NCBI GenBank assembly: GCA_036346355.1
Contig: JAYEVF010000049.1
Location: 62,001-126,000 of the forward strand
Length of the DNA: 64,000 bases
Source: Rhipidocladum racemiflorum
Lineage: Eukaryota; Streptophyta; Magnoliopsida; Poales; Poaceae
Direction of reading: 5' to 3'
Part shown: positions 33,137 to 46,063 of the stretch, piece after piece
Numbering within the stretch: the stretch's first letter is position 1
Layout: every line of letters begins with the position of its first letter
The notes under the pieces: generated by a model
Database searches by the model: none
The model's input: only the letters and a program-made list of their open reading frames with translations
Told to the model about the DNA's origin: nothing
Translations under genes and position numbers: made by a program

Positions 33137-36100
33137 TCCCCGAATCAAAGACACACCAAAATCAACAACAAAGTCCCCAAGGGACAAAAGACTTCTTTGC
33201 AACACAAAACATTCACACAAAGACTCAAACCGGAACAAACGACAAGCGAGTTCTCAAAACCAACACTAGCGAGAAAATGTTGATTTAGCTCAACAGAGTG
33301 CAACCTCTCACGGTTCCACCTTCACTTCAATTCCCAAATAGACCATGAAAGAAAACGGTCTAGCACTCCTTAATCCAACTACTCTCCAGAAGAAAACGGT
33401 ACCAGTCTCTAGAACCCTCTTCATCTCCCACGAACAAACGTGTTTTCACACCACAACACCTCTACTGTGGTTCGCCGTATTCAAGACGACGACAAACCAG
33501 GTGAGACACACTCCAAGACCACCAGCTATTTGAACAAACGAGGTTAGAACCTTGCAAAAAAATTGATCTTCAACAAAAAACCAATACCCAACACTACCAC
33601 CAAAAGGAAAGGCCTACTTTACAACCAGGGTCCTTAAACCTGCAAGAGACAGTAACAACCGAACAAAATCGCTATGGTTGACACAACCTCGCTCAACCTC
33701 AGCGATAGAAAGGTCCAATACACTCAAAAGGAAAAATAATTACTAGCAACCACCAAGTGGTCCACTAATAATTTAAACAAATTTCACCTAGGTACACATC
33801 AATGACTCCAATTCTCCAAGAAGGTTTGGATTGAGTCATACACAACCTTCCTTTACTCTTCACTTTTAAACTGTTTACGATCATCTACTAGCAACATCTA
33901 ATATCTTAGGTCATTATCAACCCACACTAAATTCCTCTTTCTTAGAAGGTTTCGCCTCGCATTCTTCCTTTCAAAGAATCGTAACCAAGGGTAGAATCAT
34001 TGAGGAAGCTCAACCAAGACCCATGATCCCCAAATGATTCACATCCAACAACTCGAACTCCAAAGCGCTAAAAGCCACTTTGGAAAGAATTCGCAACAAC
34101 CCAAGAGTACTCATTTTATTTTATTTTATTTTATTTCCTAAGCCAAATGCAAAGAAAGCTCAGATCTCTTACACCACAACCAACATATCGTAAGATATTC
34201 GTTTACTTCCCGCATTAGAAGGCAATTGAAATCTCGATTCAGGACATGCATGCAGCTTTCCAAGAGCACTCGGATTAGTCATATATCCATATATGACTTT
34301 CTCACCGACTGCTCAACGACTCTTTTATCATTTAACATCTATAGACAATGTCATGTTTACTTTTCACCATTCATTCATCATGTAACAACACTATCAATAG
34401 TCATTTACAAGACGACTTCTTCCTCTCAGAACACATGAATAAAACTCGAATAACACCGAGGATTGCGCTAATTCATATAAACTATGTCGGCAGATAGTTA
34501 ACACTAAGGCACCACATCGTATCAAAACCCACCAATGATAGAAAGCTAAACTTGCAAAACATCGCATTTTAACCAAAATCAACATTTTGGAAAAGAACAT
34601 CGACTCCAAAGTCAAACATCTGCACAAACAACCGCCACAATTTTTTTTTCTCGAAGAAAGGGAAATTCATTCCCAAAAGAGAACTCTTCACTAACCAAAT
34701 TCACTTATGAAACACTCATATAATCCACCTTTTGAAGCACTCGCAAACGCCACACACATCATGCAAATAAATCCAACTCTAGTCAAAAAGAGTTACAAAT
34801 TAAATCTCAAGAGTTTCCAACACAACCCACTATGTCCATCTGCTTCCTTTAAAATTAATTCCAAAGATAATTCGGTAACGCCGAAGGGGCGCGATCCACT
34901 CAAAGACTTTTGGGTGTAAATCTATACTCATAGTGCAAACTAAACAAGTTAGCCAAATCCAAAGGTTGGCATTAATCACTACGAGTTTTAGGAAACTCAA
35001 ACACAACAGAAGAAACACTTCGATAAAAAGTATTCAACCAAAATAGCAACCAACCAAACCAAATTCAAAAGGTTTTAGACACGTGCTCAAGATGAAAGCC
35101 ACCATATCTAGTATTCCACTATACTTACCATTTAAGCATTCAATATACACTATTTACTCATCGGAAGCCTCAATATAATTCAACCAAAAGCTACATAACC
35201 AATTCTTTCTCTAGTTACCTTTCCCAACATTTATAAATACAGTTTATGATGATTAACAAAACGTCTTCCATTCTATACTACCTCATCATGATCCCCACAG
35301 ACCAACACATCATATATCAATGTATTCTATATTTCAAACATAGTACTTCAACATATACTTAAGCATGATCAACGTATCAATTTTATACCATCCATACATC
35401 AACATCTTGACAATTAAAACTTGTTCAATCAATAAAATGACTTCAACTAATAAGTATTATCTCTACAAGATAAAATTCGTAAACAGGATTCTAAGACATG
35501 CATTCATTAAGGTTAAAATCTTGCATCATGATTGTTATCCAATGTTCATCCCATCACAACATGAACTCGACATAATTCCAAAGTTTTACACTTTTCTCTA
35601 TTAGATCAATGGTTTCCAACAATTAACAACCCTACCAAGTCATCAATAACAACAAATGGGCATAAACATCAACCATCAACATTACTTTTGGCTACCCTAT
35701 ACATAGGTGATAACAAAATTACCTCCACACAACATACTAGTAGGTTGCAACAACGTAAATAGCAATTCTAATCAACTTCCAAATTAAAGTCGCTAGTCAA
35801 CACGATTAAATTTTCTCTATTAATCCGTTAGATTAGAACATCTTTAAACAACCAGCAAAGTTTCTTTAACAATAACCGTAGTCTACCTCATCTTAATGTT
35901 CTAACCATGCATCAGGGTTTAAAACCTTAAACATTATCGGGGGTCATAAGCACTTTTAAAGCAAAGCAACAGATTATAAGCATGTACATTAACACATTTA
36001 ATCATCCCCACTTGGGGTACTCTACATCACTAGAGGTTCATTTAATCTTAAGCTAAAGGTAACAATTACACTTAATTGATTCAACTCGCAAATTAACTAA

Positions 36101-37180
36101 GGGGTACATCATTTCTATAAACCACATTGTTACATACTACATAACATGCTAAACAACAATTTTCACTTTTAACAATTAATTTCACCAAACGAATACTTAC
36201 TTTATTTGCAGCATTTTTCTTTTAATACTCAACCAAAACTCTCAAAGAGGCTTGACTCTCAAATTTGCAATAGGACATGACTCCAAAACACATTTCAATA
36301 TTAAAGACTCCCACAGGAGGGAACCAAGCGATCAAGTAAACCTTTACGAACAAAGGCACAAAACATAAATCGACACAACTTAACTTTTTACACACGCTTC
36401 AATAACTTCTTTTAAACTCAGAGCAAGACACACAAGAACCAAAAGCTATACCTTTCTTTGCAAGGCAACCAACTAAACAGGTGTCAAAGTCAAAAGGCGA
36501 CCAAAGACGCACAACACAAAACTCCCCTTCTTTGTCTTCACCCAAAGAAGACAAAACCAAGAAACACCGAAGGCACACTCCGCGAAAAACCAAATTCCAA
36601 ACACTTTTCTTCTGATTTCAATCAACTAAAACCAAGAAAACCAACCAAGACCGACAAATGTAACGATAAAGAACATCCAAAGGAATCTACCACCGCCTCT
36701 TCTATTTGACTCAGTCAACTACCCGATCCACGACAGAAAGGGTAAGCACTCCTCCTACAGGGGTTAATAATTCTTCGGTGATGGCGTTAACCGGCCACAC
36801 CGTCAAACCACACCCTTACTATGAACAAAAAGAGGTTACCGAAACCCTTCGGCACCACAACCCCACTTCATCACAAATGAAGCAACTCAATCAAATCCAA
36901 CATAAATATAGCATTATACATCATCAAAAGTAGCATTCAACATCAAAGCTTAGATACAATATTTAAATGGAAAGCAATGGTACCCATACCCTTTCCTACT
37001 GTGCATTCATGTGTGTTAGATTTTAAATTAGTGATTCCACTTACACAAGTTTTAATGTTGCTATCCTATGACAAAATTTTAGTTAAAACCTAGGCCATGT
37101 TTCTAAGTTATTCCACATCACATTTTAGTTGTATCCCATAGTATGACACTAAAAATACACATTCCAAGGACCTACAGCCC
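33137..37180. other. Internal domain of the LARD-like element, no coding sequence seen
   Basis: About 4 kb, AC-rich on the plus strand and therefore GT-rich in the element's direction. All frames are short and none carries a retroelement or host domain. It contains a short (TTTTA)n run at 34108-34135. Its left edge shares a segment with 7599-7656. Confidence 0.7.
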
Positions 37181-37192
37181 GCTCTGATACCA
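37181..37192 (-). promoter_or_regulatory. Primer-binding site of the LARD-like element (initiator tRNA-Met type)
   Basis: Two bases inside the LTR the minus strand reads TGGTATCAGAGC, the standard complement of plant initiator tRNA-Met. An intact site means the element could be reverse-transcribed with partner enzymes. Confidence 0.9.
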
Positions 37193-37194
37193 AC

Positions 37195-39231
37195 TGTAAC
37201 ACCCCATAAATCTAAACTGTTGTACAAGAAAAATTCGACAGCATTTCCACTAAAACAGGATAATACGGAAGCAATTCAAATAGGAATAATATCACGACAT
37301 CAATACTAGAGACAACAAGTCTAAATCAACAAGGAATCAACCATAAACATAACACATCTCTAAAGGGACAACCATAAACGAGAACAAGTTTAAAGGGAAC
37401 AACAATGGGTCTATTTGTAATAAAATTCCATCCAACTAATGAATTATTTAAAGCACTAGATCATGTGAGTCGTGATGACATCAGAAAATTTATTGTGTTG
37501 CTAACCCACCCTTCATGCTTACGACTCACGTGGCGCTACTCCGAAACATCAAAACAAAGAAGTAGAGAGATTGGGTAATCTCAGCAAGCGGAACAACTAA
37601 TACAAATAACACATCCACAATATATCTAGCTTTCCACATTCCTCATATACAATACCACATCAAAGAGTCCACACCACTTCAGTAAAATGCATATGATTGA
37701 TGCACATGCTTATGCCATGTTCCTCCTCACCGTGCCCTTTCTCAGGAACACACGGTGTTGTACCGGTACGGTCGCGCACACTGGCGTCGACAAACTTCCA
37801 ATGCATGATTATGCAGTTAATGCTTCATGCATGAATTCATTCATAACCCCTCCCACTGAGTCCACATGTTTGCATATCATCATATAGCATGGATAGAAAG
37901 CAAATATCATAGAGATGAAATGTTTAGACAATTCATCCGGTAAACAACATCATTCTTCACCTTACTCATGATTCATAGCTAAACCACAACATCACAATGC
38001 CAGTCAAGATATTGCAATCCTCAAAGCAAGTGATTAAACCATGTATGATTGCTATAATTGGAGTTTATAGTGAAGGCGAAGCAAACAACAATGTATAGCT
38101 TAACAATACAACTACTTCCACTTGCCTTTACCGACGTGGGCGATGAACCTAGTTACACCCAGCAGTGGCACCACCTGAACAAACATTATTTCAGTACATA
38201 GCGACATCACAATTCATCACACAATTTAAACACACGCTTCCTACTCCCCGATCCCATTTAAACGCCAAAAACCCCGATCTGTCCGGATCGAACAGCAGCA
38301 CCCTCTCTTCCCAATTTCGTATCTTTTTTTATACTGTTCATAAAAATACAAAAAAATTACAGTAGCTAGATATTGACGAGATCTACAACTTTCATGAAGG
38401 TAAAAAATTTCAATTCCACTGTTAAACATGCCTAAACAACCGTCCAACATAGTGGACGAAATCTGTTTCTAGATTATGTTAGTCATCTTCCAACAGCGAT
38501 AACTCTCAGACTGACGCCCCAAAAATTCTGAAAAAATTACAGAAGCTAGGTCGCGACGTTATCTACAACTTTCTAGTTATAGGTTTCTGCAGGAAAAATC
38601 TTCTATGTCACGTAAAATGCGAAACAATCCGTGCTGCACAATCTCCCCTCTCAGAAACAGCACCACGTGAACAACTACCCTTCTCCCCCATCAAAATCCA
38701 TCCAAACCAAACACCATCAGATCTAATACCCTCCTAATCCCTAGGTAGAACAGGGGTAAAAGATTGGAAATTTTACCTTGAGTTCTCCCTTGAGAACCCA
38801 CAAAGATTGCGCGACGATCCCCGAAACGGAAATCTGTCCTCCTCTCGAATTTTCCTTCGCGAACCGCGGTGGATCCTTGAACCACCACGCCGGGAAGGAG
38901 AAGGAGATGCGGCTGCCTAGGGAGGGAGTGGTGGCTGCCAAGGGGAGGAAGTGGTGGCGCCTAGGGTTTGGGGGAGGGGGTGGCGCCACTAAGGGAGAGG
39001 TGGGCCGGCCCACCAAGTCGTGGGGAGGGGGAAGGTGGGAAGGGAATTCCCGGCCCAGGCCCAGGTTGCCTCAGCCCAGCTAAAACTAACCCAAAACTCC
39101 AATTTTTTTAATATTAATTGCAGCATAAAACTCAATTATTTCATCTCCCAACATTTCCTTCATTCCTTCCGAAATCGAAACAAGGGAGAAAAAAACCCCC
39201 CTACGGTAACTCCCAAATTCTAAGCATCACA
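37195..39231 (-). repeat. 5' LTR of the LARD-like element
   Basis: 2037 bp, TGTAACACCCC to AAGCATCACA on the plus strand. Collinear copy of 31066-33112. Confidence 0.95.
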
Positions 39232-39290
39232 CTTATATGATTGGTGCCACTTTTGTTGCTCATATTTTCCCTCTCTATTCTGGTCTAAGG

Positions 39291-42200
39291 CAATGACTTT
39301 GCTGTCAAACTCTCATGACGCTCTTCCACAAATCTTTCTTGTGACCGATGGATCAGTTGAGGATGAACGGAACATCTGCCATACTGTGACAGCTCAACTC
39401 ACAAATAGAGGATATATGTCTCCTCGGATTTCTACTTTTGGACTAGGTAATATCTCATACCATTTTTCTTAGTTATCACTCAACAGATCAAGCTTAGCTA
39501 CGCACTGAAAGGAAATCTCGGTTGATTTTGTAGTCATGTAATGATGTACTGTTCTGAATTCCGATACGTACAGAACTTTATGAAATCTAATATACATAAG
39601 GACATACTACCTTAACAAAAAAAGTTACCTATCCTCTTATATGTTCATTCGTGTATGGAAAATGCTTTTGAATTACTCGAGTTTGTTTAGTACAATCCTC
39701 AATTTTTGTAAAAGGACTAAAGAAGCATGATCTTGTTTTATTCTCTATATGCTGGAGACATGAACATTTGATTTAATTTACATGCTTGACAATTTATTAG
39801 TCGGAACATTTTCTAATTTTTTGTGTTTTGTCGGGACCCCGAATTTGCAAATCCGACCCTCTCAGGTATTCAGACTAGTCCAGAACGCCGCTTAGTGCAC
39901 ACAGTCTTAACATCGGTAAATATCACAATCATACCCATCGATATTATCAAAAGTGCTTTATTTAAATAACCAAACTGGTTACTTGACCTTATGGTCAAGT
40001 TACAAATGTATGCCTCGCAAGGCGAAACTTATTAAAAGAGAAATAATAGCAGCGGAAAATAAGATAACTTCGTGGCGCCATCCAGTATACCACAGGCAAC
40101 TGACTGGGCTCCCATCCCTAAGTAGACGGATCCTCTTGGAATTCCTCCTCCGGCCGGGCGTAGTCTCCTCTTCAACCGGTATTGTGTTGAGGCAAGGGTG
40201 AGTACTTGGTACTCGAGAAGTCATGCACGTAATGCAAGCTAATATACTATATGCATGGCTTGATACAAAGGAATAGCTCAAGGTATATTTGCGAAACAAG
40301 ATTCTAAAAGTAATATAAGTAGATTCAAAGCAGAGAAATAAGTAAAGCGTAAATAACTTTTCAAGAAGTTTAATAAACATTTTTCCCCATCCTAAACCAT
40401 ATTTCCATCATCTTCATTATTAAACCAAACCAACTTCCAAATCCAAGTTATTTTCAGAAAGTCTAACCCTTGACTGTAATTCCCGAGCATTGTCCAGTAC
40501 CGTGGACTCGGCTATTTAAATAGATTCTAAACTCGCAGAGGTTATGCACTTTACCCACAAGATACAAATAAACACCACAAAGGCGAAGTTCCTCAGAATA
40601 AAGCCTTTCTAAGCCTCAAACAACACAGGTGGTCCTCTCCGGTTCGTGCTCTACACCATCCCTTCCCTTAGCCAAGGCGAAGTATGGGACCAACACACCG
40701 TTAGATGGGTATCTGGCCACACCACGACACGCTCCCCGCACAATCACACAAACGGTGTAATTGACACCCGAGGCTCCACAAGCGAGTCCTTAGCGACTTA
40801 GTCAACTAGGGCCGTCCCATTCCAGCCATGTGGTTGCAAGTATGACCCAGTTCAAAGGCTTGCAAGGTTAAGTCCTTAGAGTGACCAGGGCAAGACTACC
40901 CAAGAACCAAATCAACATCCCCAATGCCACAATCGCCCACCTGATTACTCTTGCCACATGCCCCGGCCGAAAATCGTTTATCAAACCCCGCTTGATTACC
41001 ATGCACCACGTGCCATCAACATCACATGATACTTTTCCCAAAACAGGTTCAATATATCATTAAGTCAATATTAACATTTGATTGTCCAAAATCATGTCAT
41101 GAGCACGTAGCGTGTCTAAGCAAGATACTACAACGGTCTAAACCCATGTTGGCAATTTAATAATGTCCAACTAGTAAACCACAACTAGGGTGACAAAGGG
41201 TCATGGCACATACTTAAGTAATCAAGGTGTCATATAGCAAATTGGTATTTATCTAACCCCAGGTTTAAACAAAGTATTTTTCTAATTGAACTAGCATGCA
41301 ATAGTTTAAATCAAAATAGATTTCAAATAGGATCAACATGGTCAAAGCACAACTTGCCTTCAAAAAGTACTTGCTCTTGGTCTTGAGTTGGATCCTGAGT
41401 CAACACTTCTCCTTCGAATCCTTCCAAAGACTTCAACGCTCTACTCGTAAAGCGTGCAAATAGCAAATACACGAATAAACAATAGGCAAAAGTATCCAAA
41501 CATCCAAATAAAATCCATAAACAGAGAGAACATAATTTTCTGGATTTTTAGGAACTGGAATCGCTCAAATCGGAGTTAAAATGCAAAAGTTATGATTTAT
41601 TAAAGTTTAAATAATCAATTAAATAATATTACAGAGAAAAACTTTAGTCCAAAAATTAAATAAAATTCATATTTGAGTAGATCTGAATTTTATACAAATT
41701 TAGAAATTTGAATCACTCAAATCGGAGTTGAAACGCGAAAGTTATAAGCGTTTGAAGTTTGAAACAAAATCAAATCATTATTCGAATTAATAAATCATTT
41801 TTCTTTTTCGAAATTAATTATTGGCGTCGGCATGGACACGTGTCAGCTCCTCGATTGGCTGGTTGACGTCACCGCTCATGGGCTCAGCCCACGGCGCAGT
41901 TTGGTCCACGGTGGACCCGGCCCACGCTTCGGGTGAGGCCGACAGCGGGACCCACTGTCGGTCGCGGGTCTCACGCAAACGCCACCGACGGTGGCGTGTG
42001 GGCCCTCGACATGCGGGGCCGCGTGTCGAGGACACGCCACACGCCAGCGTCTGGCGCTGACCGCGTCGGTCCAACTTCCCGACACGCGTGGCGCAATCCC
42101 TACCGCTGATTTGAAATTGACGGCGCGATTAGATCCGTGGTTAACACGTTGAATCTACTCGATGATCGTGGGCCGCTCGATCTAGATCGGACGGTCCAGA

Positions 42201-43981
42201 TCTAATCCTATAATAACACTACTACAAAGACGTGGCGATTGTGAACCGCTGGATCTTGATCCAACGGTCCCGCATCTAACCGGGTTTAGAACACGTGAAC
42301 TCACTCTCAACCGCACGATCAAGATCGGACGGTCCACGAGCTTCGCGAGGGCGATGGCGACGCGGCGGAGCTGCAGCCACCGGAGACGAGAACGACGACG
42401 AGCCCGACGGCGCTCCGGGGTTGCTCCGGCGAGATGAGTCCTCCCTTCGGGTGCGTCTTGTCACGGGGATTCCGGATCTGGGCTCCTTCTCGGCGGAAGA
42501 CGACGGACGGCGACAGAATCGAACAAAAACCGCGGCGGTCACCTCCTCTAACTACGGCGAGCTCGCACGGGCAAACGGCGACGGCTCAGGCGAGATGGCT
42601 CGGGGAAACGGGTGCGCAAGGATGAGGGCAACCTCGGGGCGTGACCAGGGCTTTAAATAGCCTCTCGGCCTGCGTGCGAGACGGAAACCTAATTACACTA
42701 CGGCGGGGCGCGGGCGGCGAGTCCGGCCGGACTCGGCGGAGACGATGACGCTCACCGCCCACGTGGCACGATCAACGGCCACGATCGCGACGGGCGCGAT
42801 CGGATCCGGCCGGATACGGCTCGAACCGCAGACGGGCGGATCTCACCGTTGGATCTTGATCCAACGGTTGGGATTGATTAGGGTTTTGAGTCGTTTGATC
42901 GAGCCAATCGGCTCGGTCGGACTCGAGTCCGACTCGGGTTCACTTCGATCGGATGAACAAGATTAGACCCGAGTTGATTTTCCAGCGATTTAATATTTAA
43001 AATAATTCCCAGTAATTCATTTAATTCATTAAAAATAGCAAAAGACTCAGAAAAATTCCAGAAAAATTCTGGAAAATACTTTGGAACATTTTGGACTCAA
43101 ATAAAATATTTCCAACAAAATTTTATTTGCAAAATTAAATTCTTTAATTATTTCAAAATGGAATAAATTCAAATAAATTCCAGATAAATCCAAATAAATT
43201 CCAGAAAATTCCAAAAATTTCACCAAAGTGCCAAATCACACATGAATTTAAGAAAAGCAAAATTTTGGGGTGTTACATGTTTGCCCTGGGAAAAAATATT
43301 AGGTTCATATTGCAACCACTATTTCTTACGGATGTTGGCATCAATTGGCAAGGGGCATTATGATGCTACGTTTGATACAGGTATTAACATATTCCCCCCT
43401 TAATCATGGGAACTGGGCAGCATTTTGTTCTACACACTTATTTCTGAAAATTCAAATTCTGCATTATTCTCGAAATTTTTCTTCCGAATTTTTAAGTTTC
43501 CTTTGGCATTCCCTTGTAATTTTCCATGATGATCCAAGTCCAGCCTTTTTTGGTTATCTACTTGTACAAGTAGCAGACGTTATGATACATGACCTCAATG
43601 ATGATCTTTTTCCTTCCTCCAGGGGAAAAGACTACGTACTGTATAAACTTCAATCCCAATTGATGAAGAAAATTTAGTCACATGCTAAGGATGGAAGTTT
43701 TGACTTCTGTTTGTTTTTCAAGAAATCCAGCAACTTTGGTGGCAAAATAAAAACCATAATCAAATGATTTTCCGGTGAACTTAACTGAGTATTAAATGTG
43801 TTAATGACTATAAAATGCATGATTTTGTTTAAAACCAAATTTGTAAAACTGAATTTTTTTATTCTGATTTGTTACACCAGGGTCAATTGAGGATCAAATG
43901 CTTCAATGGTTTCGGAAAGCTTCGAGCACAATAGTGTCAAATATTTCCATTGATGCAACAAAGTATATTCAAGAATTTGAA
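39291..43981 (+). pseudogene. VIT/VWA gene exons 7-9, intact frame, split by a solo LTR
   Basis: 39291-39446 reads 'AMTLLSNSHDALPQIFLVTD' through 'RISTFGL', with a phase-1 donor g|GTAAT. 43303-43380 completes the Gly codon and reads 'SYCNHYFLRMLASIGKGHYD'. 43881-43981 reads 'SIEDQMLQWFRKASSTIVSN'. Split codons join correctly across both introns despite the 3.4-kb LTR between 39829 and 43277. Confidence 0.85.
39829..43277 (-). mobile_element. Solo LTR, 3.4 kb, Tekay/Del-like, in VWA gene intron
   Basis: TGTCGGGACCCC to GGGGTGTTACA, with a perfect TGTTT duplication (39824-39828 and 43278-43282). Closely related to the solo LTR at 11474-14907 along its whole length. It carries the same GC-rich region and palindromes (42245-42268, 42845-42868). 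It lies between VWA exons 7 and 8 and does not alter the splice sites. Confidence 0.95.
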
Positions 43982-44336
43982 GTGAGTTACTTTATAGTTA
44001 ACATATCACTTTTAACGATGCTATTAAAAAGCAACCCAGAAACTTCATCTTTAACATCCTGCATGCACTTTTAGTACATCTATTTGTAATAAGTGGAGTG
44101 TAAATGTTGAGTGGATAATCTCCATATCTTAGCATTCGTAAGGTTTGTTTGGATAGGTTGGGATTAGGCCAATGCTACTCGGACACCTTGAATCTGAGTT
44201 AGATTCTGACACCTGTGTCCGATTCAAAGTAGCATTTCCCGTGTCCAATTTATTTTTGCTGAATCAGACACCCGAATCCGAGTCGGATTCTGACTCTCAT
44301 GTCCGTGTCCATGTAACACTGGATTAGGCACGATCT
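43982..44336. other. Intron or downstream sequence of the VIT/VWA gene
   Basis: Begins with donor GTGAGT after exon 9. A stretch at 44145-44325 rich in 'gtccgtgtccatg'-like and 'ccgaatccgagtcggattctg' motifs looks like a degenerate repeat. No further exon is seen. Confidence 0.45.
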
Positions 44337-45110
44337 TGTCCGGATCGGATTACCGAATCCGAACCACCCTCTGTGTTTAACTGCAATATTTCTGGATCAA
44401 GCTAGTGCACACAGTGAAAACAGTGATAACAACACATCCATATCACGGATCAAATAATATTAAAACTCAAATAAAAGGTACCGACCTTATGGTCAACGAT
44501 TACAAATAAATAGCCACATGGCTTGAGTTCAATAAAGTAACAACAGAAAGAAAATAAATAATAGCGATATAAACCAATCCATGTGCCCAACAGGCAATCG
44601 ACTGGGGTGCGCATCCTAGAATTCTGGACCTCCTTCGTAAAAACCACAAGCATAGTACTCGTAGTCACCTTCTGCTTCTGCATCCTTCTTTGTGGAAAGT
44701 GGAAAATATTGCAAGGGTGAGTACACACAACCGTACTCGCAAGCCTTGGAAACTTAATGTATGATAACTATATGCAAGCTTACAAATGAAGGCATAATAT
44801 GGCTCATTTAGCATAAAACAATGTTTAACTTCAAATACTATTAGTAGTTTAAGAAAGCATCATTTGACAAATGTAGTTGTAATAATTGAAATTTAATATG
44901 AAAACTAAACAGGTTTCAATCACCCGACTGACTCCAACCGCCAAACCACAACTGGAGAGTTCTATCTGCTCACGGATTCCCAATACATCATTTTCATTTA
45001 AAAACAAAACCATAAAATCTACAATGTGACAGCGTACCTCATCTGCCGTTGACTCTGGGCACAGCTACTTAAGTAGTTTAACTCTGCAGAGTGTGTACAG
45101 CTTTACCTAC

Positions 45111-45743
45111 TGTGGTAGCGATTACACCATGAAATTACTCTTGTTCCCCCCCCTTTCTCTATGCGGTGATCTCTCCTTTTTATATGGCTGGGCAGGGAAC
45201 ATGCATGCATTGGTCTGCCCCTTTCTATCCGTCCCTGACATCGGGTTGCAGGCCTTTCTCAGTTGTCTTCCAAACCTTGCCTTCCACTTGTCCCTTACCA
45301 GGGGCTAGACAAGCTTTACGTGGCGTTCTTTACCCTCGCTTTACACATTTGCTATTTAGTTTTATTCTCATCCCAGGGACTTCAATAGAATTTCTCGCGT
45401 TCTAGGACTCTAGGTTGGCCCGACATCGCCTGGGGTTTCCCTGGGGTTCTGACAGGGCGTCAGGTCCGGGTCGGTCCCACCCTGGTTGCATTCATGAGGG
45501 GTGGCGAAGGGAGTTTCCCTCCGCCGCCCCTCCCGTTGCTCCGGGCTCCCCTTGGTCTGGTTATTTCCGTGTCCTGCCTTGGATTTTCTATGCTATTTTG
45601 ACTGATGGGGCATCGCCAAGAATAAGCGACTCTTGCTCCGCTTGTGAAAGGGGATTGGCATTGTAAGCATGCTATTTTAGTTCAGTCATATGTATGGTCT
45701 TGCTTCGCCCGTCAAAGGGGGGGAGTTCATTGGGCCCACAACA
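45111..45743 (-). repeat. Left (3') LTR of the deleted Tat-like element
   Basis: 633 bp. From the C-run at about 45146 it aligns with 48462-49059. Confidence 0.9.
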
Positions 45744-46063
45744 GTAGCCCCTCATGACTGCGGGTCGGTACTATACCACCCTCAGGAATGTCAAAAAGAG
45801 GGTCCAAGTCTTTACTCACCCTATTAGGCGTGCGAAGGGAGGCCCATTCGTTTTTCCTCCACAGGAGATGGGTTGTAGCTGTTTATCTTTTTATATTGGT
45901 TTGGATATCGGGCTCCGCGTTGTCAGGTACGGATGGGTTGGTTGATGCGATTGGCAGTCTTGTCCTTGGTGACCGGGCGCCCAGGCTCTTTATAACATCT
46001 TGGTTCGAGCGCCATAGCTGTCCGACTCCTTGATCATGTTCACACGCCTTTCCTGCTTGTGGG
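45744..46063. other. Non-coding 3' region of the deleted Tat-like element
   Basis: Polypurine tract (minus strand) followed by about 300 bases. It includes 'ctctttataacatc' near 45988, a TATA-like motif that could serve the plus-strand antisense gene. Confidence 0.4.

Larger units (their letters stand above)
31066..39231 (-). mobile_element. Non-autonomous LTR retrotransposon (LARD-like), 8.2 kb, in VWA gene intron
   Basis: LTRs are at 31066-33112 and 37195-39231, with a perfect CTTAT duplication (31061-31065 and 39232-39236). The primer-binding site and polypurine tract put it on the minus strand. The 4.08-kb interior shows only short interrupted frames and no gag, protease, RT, RNase H or integrase motif. 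That is the definition of a large retrotransposon derivative that needs proteins from a partner element. The 3' terminal sequence ('GGGGACGAATCC' then AAGGAGGGGAGAG on the minus strand) resembles the end of gypsy elements, suggesting such a partner. Confidence 0.9.
26035..43981 (+). pseudogene. VIT/von Willebrand factor A domain protein (ITI heavy-chain-like), nine exons visible, decayed
   Basis: Exons with consensus splice sites: 26035-26427, 28735-28890, 29151-29363, 29452-29541, 30275-30391, 30770-31025, 39291-39446, 43303-43380 and 43881-43981. The joined frame follows the plant family of VIT plus VWA proteins, relatives of inter-alpha-trypsin inhibitor heavy chains. Clear motifs are 'WSQKLLYDNGQFSVDIPFRF', 'DRDVFCIFLLPG', 'HGDYFNIITFND', 'PQIFLVTDGSVEDERNIC' and 'YCNHYFLRMLASIGKGHYD'. 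Exon 1 has several frameshifts and a stop, and exon 6 has lost the metal-binding VWA motif. Two large insertions sit in introns (31066-39231 and 39829-43277). Exons for the C-terminal third were not found before 44337. They may lie beyond the transposon cluster or be lost. The cellular role of this family in plants is poorly known. Confidence 0.85.

Noticed and set aside
34108..34135. (TTTTA)n run
   Set aside because: Short simple repeat, mentioned in the internal-domain entry only.
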